A stretch of 11,840 nt of DNA from NCBI GenBank assembly GCA_016720545.1, contig JADKKK010000029.1:1-11840 (forward strand), given 5' to 3'. The position numbers were made by a program, and so were the translations under genes. Each line of letters starts with the position of its first letter. Position 1 is the stretch's first letter. Of the stretch, positions 7,000 to 11,840 are shown piece after piece. The stretch is from Myxococcales bacterium. GTDB lineage: Bacteria; Myxococcota_A; Polyangia; Polyangiales; Polyangiaceae. The notes beneath the pieces were generated by a model. The model did no database searches. It worked only from the letters and a program-made list of their open reading frames with translations, and had not been told where the DNA came from.

Positions 7000-7515
7000 T
7001 TGCTGAACAACCTCGCACCCGCAACGCGCGTTGTTGCTTGCGGCGCGCTTCTGTCGTCGCTCGCGCTTGCGTGCTCTACGACGGCAACGAGCAGCGATGC
7101 TGGAACGGATGCCGGCGAGGCCGGCGTGATTCAGGATGCCGCACGGACGTGCTCGTCAAGTTGGCGGAGGGTGGACTTCGACGAAGCATGTCTTGCGGGT
7201 GCGGCTTCAGTCTCCGGGCTGTGTGAAGTCGGCATTAGCGACTCCAAGGGCACGTACCCTCTATGCGCGCGCAGCCCCGAGGGCGTCATGTACGTCGCGT
7301 CAACGGCGGGAGGCCAGCGCTTTGAGGGGGCAGGTTGGGCGTTTGGGCCGCGCGCCTACGTTGAACAACGGCTCGGCCTCCCTCTCCTCGCCGCCGACCA
7401 AGAAGCGTTCTGCGATCGCGCAATTGGCTTCTTGGGCCCGCCCAATACGCGAGTGTGCGGCGCAGTCGATGCTGGCGCTGGCCTCGATGCGTCGCCGGAC
7501 GCGGGTGGAGACTGA
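7000..7515 (+). CDS. Small DAG-linker lipoprotein
   Basis: A 171-residue predicted lipoprotein of unknown function. The signal RVVACGALLSSLALAC places the lipidated Cys at 25. It is followed by a Ser/Asp-Ala-Gly linker (SSDAGTDAGEAG) of the kind common in myxobacterial outer lipoproteins, and the C-terminus repeats the pattern (DAGAGLDASPDAGG). The core, residues 50-155, has seven cysteines, counting Cys51, Cys64, Cys75, Cys89, Cys138 and Cys153 plus no obvious catalytic motif; six can be placed with certainty. The TTG at 7000 lies 5 bases after the previous stop with only a weak agg-containing ribosome binding site, so translational coupling is likely. Third and last gene of the operon. Its stop codon is inside a GACT repeat. 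Confidence 0.7.
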   Translation: MLNNLAPATRVVACGALLSSLALACSTTATSSDAGTDAGEAGVIQDAARTCSSSWRRVDFDEACLAGAASVSGLCEVGISDSKGTYPLCARSPEGVMYVASTAGGQRFEGAGWAFGPRAYVEQRLGLPLLAADQEAFCDRAIGFLGPPNTRVCGAVDAGAGLDASPDAGGD

Positions 7516-7528
7516 CTGACTGACTGAC
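7510..7528. repeat. GACT tetranucleotide repeat with stops in all frames
   Basis: About 4.75 units of gact overlap the end of the 7000-7515 gene. Because the unit is not a multiple of three, TGA occurs in all three plus-strand frames (7513, 7517 and 7521). Slippage would therefore not extend the protein. Confidence 0.9.
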
Positions 7529-7650
7529 GCTCACCGGGTCACGAAGTCGCGCACTGGACACGCTCGGAGGCTATGGCGCCGTCAGGAAATAATGGAACGG
7601 ACGGCCCATGGAAACCCAATGGAAACATGAGGTGAGCTACATCGCCGTCC

Positions 7651-7752
7651 ATGGCTATCGACCGAGCACGCATCGACGAGATTCGCTCGCGCTATGAGGA
7701 CTTGGCGCAGGTAATGGATGATCAGCGCGTGACCCGGCTGTGGGGAGCGTAG
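7651..7752 (+). pseudogene. ISAzo13-like transposase, N-terminal fragment
   Basis: From ATG 7651 the frame reads MAIDRARIDEIRSRYEDLAQ, then VMDDQRVTRLWGA and a TAG at 7750-7752. A start of the form I-x-x-I-R-x-R-Y-x-x-L-x-x-x-[LM]-D-[ED]-x-x-x-R-L is typical of ISAzo13-family DDE transposases, where it continues into an Ala-rich helix and a homeodomain-like region. Here the similarity stops after LWG at about 7743, exactly where sequence shared with an IS91-like end begins. Only about 31 of the several hundred expected codons remain. The stretch 7529-7650 before it has no gene; it could include the IS left end, but no terminal repeat can be confirmed with the right end missing. Confidence 0.55.
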
Positions 7753-7840
7753 GCGAATCAAGCCACCTTTCACAAGCTGGCGGATGGCGGGACGGCGTGG
7801 CGGCAGGCACCTATGGCACGGAGGTTGCCGAACCCGAGCA
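7743..7840. mobile_element. Orphan 5' end of an IS91-like element
   Basis: This block aligns with 10294-10427, the region just upstream of the intact IS91-family transposase. The first 75 bases (gagcgta to acggcgtgg) match with roughly eight differences. After a 40-45 base deletion, tggcacggaggttgccgaac and the following ccgagca are identical. The orientation is the same. The transposase body is missing: the inner end abuts the ISAzo13-like fragment and the outer end abuts unrelated sequence. The shared outer end contains small inverted repeats (ggca/tgcc, ggtt/aacc), as expected for a rolling-circle terminus (terIS). Confidence 0.7.
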
Positions 7841-7852
7841 CGGTGGCTTGCG

Positions 7853-7930
7853 GACGGGATCGAAGACCTCGACGGCGGCGCTCATCTCGGTCTTCGCGTC
7901 GAACCCGCCGATGATCAAGTGGAGGCTCGC
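7853..7930 (-). pseudogene. Kelch-like repeat fragment
   Basis: Read on the minus strand, this stretch gives LHLIIGGFDAKTEMSAAVEV followed by FDPV. The pattern hydrophobic-x-x-GG-F-D, then AxEVFDP, matches one Kelch beta-propeller blade. About 26 residues are involved, with no start or neighbouring blades, and both edges coincide with other junctions, so this would be a fragment of a larger gene. A chance match cannot be excluded. Confidence 0.35.
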
Positions 7931-7932
7931 TT

Positions 7933-8640
7933 GTGCTCGAGGCGTTCCGGACCTACCACACGACCGCCGAGCTCTCCGCCACCACCGATCCAAACCTGGT
8001 GTTCGATCTCCGCGCGAAGCTCGACGCCGGGGGACACTACGACGACTTCGAGGTGGACCGCGTCGTCGAGGTGGCTCTCCTCCCCACGTCGAAGCAAAGC
8101 GAGCTGGTGGCCGCGCTAGATCCGGTGATGGACCGCCTGGTGAAGCGGTACAAGGCGGCCCAGGAGGCGCTGGCGATCGCGAATGAGCGCGCGAACGCGA
8201 AGGCGATCGAGGACGCGAAGGGCGAGATGGACGCGCTGGTCCTCTTCAAGGGGGACATGGCCGCGTTCGTGCGGCTCTACACGTTCCTCTCGCAGATCTT
8301 CGACTACGGCAACACAGCCATCGAGAAGCGCGCGATCTTCTTCAAGGTCCTCCTGCCGCTCCTCGAGTTTCAGCGCGAGCGCGAGGGCATCGATCTCTCC
8401 AAGGTGAAGCTGACCCACCACACGCTCAAGAACCTGGGCAAGGCGGCTCTGGTCCTTGGCGCCCTCGGCGAGGGAGAGAAGCCCAAGCTCGACCCGCTCA
8501 CCGAGGCGGGCAGCGGGAGCGTGCAGGAGAGGCAGAAGGCCCTGCTGAACGAGATCATCGAGAAGCTCAACACCCTCTTCGAGGGGCAGCTCACCCCAAG
8601 CTCTCCGCCGCCCTCGAAGGCCTCGGGACGCTCTCCGTGA
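7933..8640 (+). pseudogene. hsdR: Type I restriction HsdR subunit, C-terminal fragment
   Basis: The 220 residues from 7933 to 8592 match the C-terminal helical part of type I restriction R subunits. Recognisable blocks are LEAFRTYHTTAELSATTDPN, FDLRAKLDAGGHYDDFEV, LYTFLSQIFDYGNTAIEKRA, LLPLLEFQREREGIDLSKV, and KLDPLTEAGSGSVQE with EIIEKLNTLFEGQL. The nuclease and both RecA-like motor domains, and all helicase motifs, are absent, so it cannot cleave or translocate DNA. The similarity begins just past the motif VI region. GTG 7933 is only the first possible start and there is no good ribosome binding site. At 8593 the reading enters a transplanted block out of frame, adding 14 unrelated residues before TGA 8638-8640. 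No hsdM or hsdS is present. Confidence 0.88.
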
Positions 8641-8775
8641 GCGCGAAGAAGTCCGACGAGGACACGGACGACGAGCAGGAAGAGGAAAAGAGGGAAGAGC
8701 AGGACGAGGCGCAGGAAGAGCCTGTCGCCTGAGTGAGCACGATCGGACTGAGGAAGAGCCCGCGCCAAGCGGGCT
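8593..8775 (+). repeat. 183-bp duplicated gene end, copy 2
   Basis: Gapless match to 2171-2353 with four mismatches. The original coding frame is kept open and ends at TGA 8730-8732, but it is out of frame with the HsdR fragment before it. The join lies at acc, shared by both sources (ctcacc in HsdR, ggacccc in the donor), which suggests microhomology joining. The terminator is cut after gcgggct, leaving only 7 bp of stem and no T tract. Confidence 0.95.
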
Positions 8776-8940
8776 GTTGTTGTGAGCGTTTCGCCGGTGC
8801 GAACAGACGTAGCTGACCGGAAGAGCCACCGGTGAAACGCGGCTGAACGAAGCCCGGAGCGGCGAGCCGAGACGGTCCTGTGCGCCCGTCTCGTCTATGG
8901 CGAATTCGCCGCCCGTCGGCAAGGGCTGGTGTTGTGAGCG
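8776..8940. other. Structured non-coding segment, possible group II intron remnant
   Basis: Several helices are visible: 8786-8799 with 8827-8840 (14 pairs, one of them G-U), 8841-8844 with 8851-8854, 8869-8875 with 8886-8892, and the perfect palindrome ggcgaattcgcc at 8899-8910. An 18-bp direct repeat, gggctg-n-tgttgtgagcg, brackets it at 8771-8788 and 8923-8940. The dense pairing without a credible reading frame suggests a structural RNA. The gtgagcg after a truncated terminator stem is reminiscent of a group II intron 5' end, but this is weak and no intron reverse transcriptase is present. Confidence 0.3.
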
Positions 8941-9100
8941 AGTACGCCGCGACCACGCCGATGGGGCTCGAGGGCCAGGCTCGCGCGAGAGGGACGTGTT
9001 CTGCAACCACCATATGGGCGACGTGGGAGCCGAATTTCGTGCGGAGGCAACACGTGTCTCGTCGGAGCCGTGAGAGCGGTCCGTGGGAGAGTCGTTGCGA
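8941..9100. other. Non-coding stretch 3' of the IS91-family transposase
   Basis: No gene was recognised. As it follows the 3' end of the transposase gene it should contain the replication-origin end (oriIS) of the element if that is intact, but no specific oriIS motif can be assigned without a reference. Confidence 0.4.
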
Positions 9101-10243
9101 TCATGCGGCCCTCGCAGGCGGAGCTCTGGCGGGCGGTAGAGGCGAGGTGACGAGCGACGAGCCGCAGCGAGGGCAGGTCGCGACGTCCCGGCCGGTCAAC
9201 GCCTTGAGACGCTCGCGCCACGCGGTGGCGGACTTACGAAGGGGCCGGCCGCCGAGGAGGGCCATGGCTTGTGAGCGCAGGGGCCGCGACGCGTAGAGGC
9301 CGAGATGACGGATCTTGTGAAAGCCACTCGGCAACACGTGCTGCACGAAGCGCCGCAGGAAGGCGACGGGTGGCACCGTGGTCGTTCCACCCCCCTTCGT
9401 GCGAAAGGTGATCGCGTCGTGGCGCACTTCGAGAAGTCGGCTGTTCGCGATCCCGACACGATGGGTGTATCGACCGAGGTATTCGAGGACGTACCTCCCG
9501 CGCGAGAAGGTCGGCTTCGCGTAGACATGCCAGTTGAGCTTGGCCACGGAGCTCGCGAGTCGAGAGAAGCCCTCCGGATCCTGAAAGTCGTCGAAGCTAG
9601 CGAAGCGTCCCTTGCGATAGGCGTCGCGCAGCGTGGCGATGAGCTTGGCGCGGAAGACCCGGCTCATGGCCTTGACGGGGAAGAGGAAGGCGCGATGCGC
9701 GGGCACCCATCGCGCGCCGTCGAGGGAGAGTCCCCCGCCGGTGACGATCGCGTGTACGTGGGGATGGAGCTCGAGCTTACGAGTCCACGTGTGGAGAACG
9801 AGAATGGCGCCGATCGTGGCCTTCAGCCGCGTGCTGGCGAAGTCGGCCAGGGTCTGGCTGACCGCATGGAAGAGCGCGTTGTACATCACGCGCTTCGCGA
9901 AGGCCGCGAGCGGGCGGAGCTGCGAAGGCAACGTGAAGACTACATGGAAGTGGGGAGCATCGAGCATGCGCGCTCGCTGCGCTTCGATCCAGCGTTCCTG
10001 GGCCAACGCCTGACACTTCGGGCAGTGCCGATTCCGGCACGAGTTGTACGCGGGGTGCTCGTATCCACAGTGGGTGCACATCTCGAGGTGCCCGCCGAGA
10101 GCGGCAGTGCGGCACCTCTCGATGTCGTTCAAGACGCGCCGCTGGTCGGCGCTGAGGCTCACGGTCGATTCGAGCTCGGCGCGGTTTCCGCGTACGATGT
10201 CCGCAAGGTCGAAGCGTTTGACGGCCGCCTGCGGGGCGGCCAC
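9101..10243 (-). CDS. IS91-family rolling-circle transposase
   Basis: A 380-residue, apparently full-length HUH-type transposase that nicks and joins single DNA strands during rolling-circle transposition. Residues 57-80 form the N-terminal zinc-binding region (CTHCGYEHPAYNSCRNRHC, then PKC). The HUH motif is ELHPHVHAIVTGGG at about 157-170. EYLGRYTHRVGI at about 255-266 offers the catalytic tyrosines in a Tyr-x3-Tyr spacing, as in IS91. A second Cys pair, CPRCG, lies near the C-terminus. It starts at GTG 10243; no in-frame ATG upstream gives a better alignment. Its 5' flank (10294-10427) recurs as an orphan at 7743-7840. All motifs are intact, so the protein may be active. The adjacent minus-strand transposase upstream of it is a different IS91 subgroup and is broken. 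Confidence 0.92.
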   Translation of the reverse strand: MAAPQAAVKRFDLADIVRGNRAELESTVSLSADQRRVLNDIERCRTAALGGHLEMCTHCGYEHPAYNSCRNRHCPKCQALAQERWIEAQRARMLDAPHFHVVFTLPSQLRPLAAFAKRVMYNALFHAVSQTLADFASTRLKATIGAILVLHTWTRKLELHPHVHAIVTGGGLSLDGARWVPAHRAFLFPVKAMSRVFRAKLIATLRDAYRKGRFASFDDFQDPEGFSRLASSVAKLNWHVYAKPTFSRGRYVLEYLGRYTHRVGIANSRLLEVRHDAITFRTKGGGTTTVPPVAFLRRFVQHVLPSGFHKIRHLGLYASRPLRSQAMALLGGRPLRKSATAWRERLKALTGRDVATCPRCGSSLVTSPLPPARAPPARAA

Positions 10244-10293
10244 CGATCAGCGCCTCTGCGGCAGGAGATCGAGCGGGCTTGGCGTCTCACGGA

Positions 10294-10427
10294 GAGCGTA
10301 AGCGAAACAAGCCACTTTCCCAAAGCTGGCGGGCGGCGGGACGGCGTGGCTTGAGGCACCTGCACGGTGGCCGGTGGCCGCGCCGAGCCGGTTTCGGCCC
10401 TGGCACGGAGGTTGCCGAACCCGAGCA
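10294..10427. mobile_element. 5' end region of the IS91-family element
   Basis: This lies 50 bp upstream of the transposase start and aligns with the orphan block at 7743-7840 from gagcgta to ccgagca, with about 40-45 extra bases in the middle (about 10357-10400). Both copies end at the same place, so about 10427 is the likely outer boundary of the element. Confidence 0.65.
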
Positions 10428-10473
10428 ACCTGCATGCGGGCGCACCGCGGCCTTCGCGCCCCTTGCGCACGTC

Positions 10474-11840
10474 CTACTCGGCAGCCTCGACGCTGCCGGC
10501 ACCTCGCCGAAGCACGCGACTCTGCCAGTACGGAGGTCCACGAGCCGGGGTTCGCTGCGGCACGTCCGTCGGCTCGCCGATGCCTCGCAGATAGCGAGCG
10601 ACGCTCTTCGGATCGGTGACGATCGCGAGCAGCTTCATGCTCCCCGCAGCATGGGCGTCAGCACGTCGAACCCAAATGTCCTCTTCAGGAGACCCGGCCC
10701 ACGGGCGGTGGGCGCCTCGACGCGGCCTCTCGGGCATGGGCGCCGCGTTCTCCGTGGGACCACCGCGGGCTTCCGGGGCGAGACGGGGCCGGAGCTTGCT
10801 CGCCGACGCGAGCACGCCCGCGTACCGAACGGTGTGAAAGCGCGGCGCGGGTACCGACGCCGCGAGGCGGCTGAGGAGCGAGAGCGGATCCATGTCCACC
10901 GCCACGGTCCCGTCGGAGAAGGGCTTCTTGAGCGTGATCCTCACGAGTCCGTCCGGGCCGCGTGTCACCCGTTCCTGCGCGACTGCGGGACGCAACACGT
11001 ACTTCAACAGCGCCTCTCTGCCGGCCACGTCGTGCCCGCCGGCGCGCGTCGCCGCGTGAAGCGTGAAGCCATCGAGCGCGACGCACAGCGGTCGCTCGAA
11101 CACCATCCCCCGTCTCTCGAAGGGCAGCGCGCCGCGGCGCCACTCAGGACCGGCGGGCGGCGTCGTGCCCGATACGGCGGACGCGGCGAGCACAGCCAGA
11201 CCGTCGCCCTCGCCCTCCGCGTCGCCGTCCTCGAGGAGAAGGCCCCGACGACGAAGGTACTTCACCATCCGGTCGCGCGTACGCTCCAGCACCGCCGCCA
11301 CGTCCCGCGTCGACAGGTGCCCGACCGCGCGAAAGTCGAGCTCCTCGCCCTTGTCCCGATATGCGCCGTCGAGGAACACCGCGTGCACGTGCGGGTTCAG
11401 CTTCCAGATCGGAAGAGGTTCGCTGTACCGCGATCACCGCTCCGCTCTGTCCGCGTGGAGATCCACCGCCCCGCTCACGGTAGAACCCGAGCACCGTCTG
11501 CACGAAGATCCGCGTCAGCGCCGAGACCAACGGCCCGTCATACCCGAGGCGCTTTCGCCACGCAAAGGCACTGTGAGCACCCACTGCCGGAGATCCACCG
11601 CTAGCACACGTCTCGATGAGATGCGCCGCGGTGGCGCTCATCTTCCGGCCCAGGCACGAGGGACAGAAGCCACGGCCCTTACAGCTGAACGGCACGAGCC
11701 GCGTCTCTTCGCAGCTCCCACACTTGAGGGCGTGCGAAGCCGTGGCAAAGCAGGCCGCACGCCAGATAGCCTTCGAGCTCCTTCCTCACGAACTTGGGCA
11801 ACGCGATCGCGAGGGCCCCGTCCTGCACCGCGCCATACAG
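10474..11840 (-). pseudogene. Second IS91-family transposase, frameshifted, runs off window
   Basis: This is a diverged IS91-family transposase whose start lies beyond the right edge. The zinc-binding part reads KCGSCEETRLVPFSCKGRGF then CPSCLGRKM. The HUH motif is LNPHVHAVFLDGAY, and the catalytic Tyr is in LLKYVLRPAVAQERV, followed by LKKPFSDGTVAVDMDPLSLL and RFHTVRYAGVLASASKLRP. Four frame changes are needed: an extra base near 11728-11730 (before KCGSC), an extra base near 11606-11611, a missing base near 11564-11568 that restores the frame (recovering VLAVDLRQWVLTVP), and an extra base near 11404-11405 just before the HUH motif. The stop is at 10474-10476. It is either a decayed gene or error-rich sequence; the pattern of three gains and one loss would be unusual for a gene still in use. 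Confidence 0.88.

Noticed and set aside
7592..7626. Three atggaaac-type repeats before the ISAzo13-like fragment
   Set aside because: Only 7-8 bases each with irregular spacing (16 and 11); not enough to call IS terminal or binding sites.
7933..8592. A working type I restriction-modification system
   Set aside because: Only the HsdR C-terminal part exists; there is no motor, nuclease, hsdM or hsdS.
11406..11417. A 12-base exact match to the start of a common sequencing-adapter sequence (agatcggaagag), beside a frameshift
   Set aside because: On the minus strand these bases encode the TSSDL part of QRTSSDL, which I believe is native in this transposase group, and the next bases do not continue the adapter. 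Likely coincidence, though the reads deserve a look.

Overview
The window is high-GC DNA that looks like an accessory region of a myxobacterium or close relative (Polyangia-type). That guess rests on the GC-rich codon use, lipoproteins with Asp-Ala-Gly linkers, a DUF6345-like secreted protein, purine-rich GGAACGR heptamer repeats, and decayed IS91-family and ISAzo13-like elements. No housekeeping genes, tRNAs, rRNAs or CRISPR arrays were seen.

Layout. Positions 1-1170 are mostly repeats: a 77-bp head repeat, a GGAACGR minisatellite, a long imperfect palindrome, a frameshifted four-helix-bundle (S23/IVP-type) gene, a strong hairpin, a CGACCY microsatellite and nine copies of a 21-22 bp tandem repeat. 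Positions 1420-2310 hold an unrecognised alpha-helical protein with a very acidic tail, followed by a textbook Rho-independent terminator. On the minus strand lie a small hypothetical gene (2384-2536) and a large putative lipoprotein ending in collagen-like Gly-rich blocks (2690-4618). The 5' end of that large gene lies inside the second copy of the 77-bp head repeat (4565-4641).

The best candidate for an intact, little-described system is the plus-strand operon 5114-7515. It has its own sigma70-like promoter, a strong ribosome binding site and a TTG start. It encodes a Cys-rich exported DUF6345-like protein carrying a His-Gly/Cys pair like that of clan CD peptidases, a lipoprotein with a possible FTP/PepSY-like segment, and a small lipoprotein with DAG-rich linkers. 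The genes are 15 and 5 bp apart, and the first gene looks visibly less GC-rich than its surroundings. All three products are predicted to be exported, so a cell-envelope or secreted function is inferred.

From 7651 rightwards the window is a graveyard of fragments joined end to end: the first 31 codons of an ISAzo13-like transposase, an orphan IS91-like 5' end, a Kelch-like fragment on the minus strand, the C-terminal third of a type I restriction HsdR subunit, and a 183-bp duplicate of the end of the 1420-2310 gene including half its terminator. A structured non-coding segment follows, possibly a group II intron remnant. Then come an intact IS91-family (HUH, Tyr-x3-Tyr) transposase and a second, diverged IS91-family transposase broken by several frameshifts that runs off the right edge. 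IS91-type rolling-circle transposition is a reasonable, unproven explanation for this shuffling.
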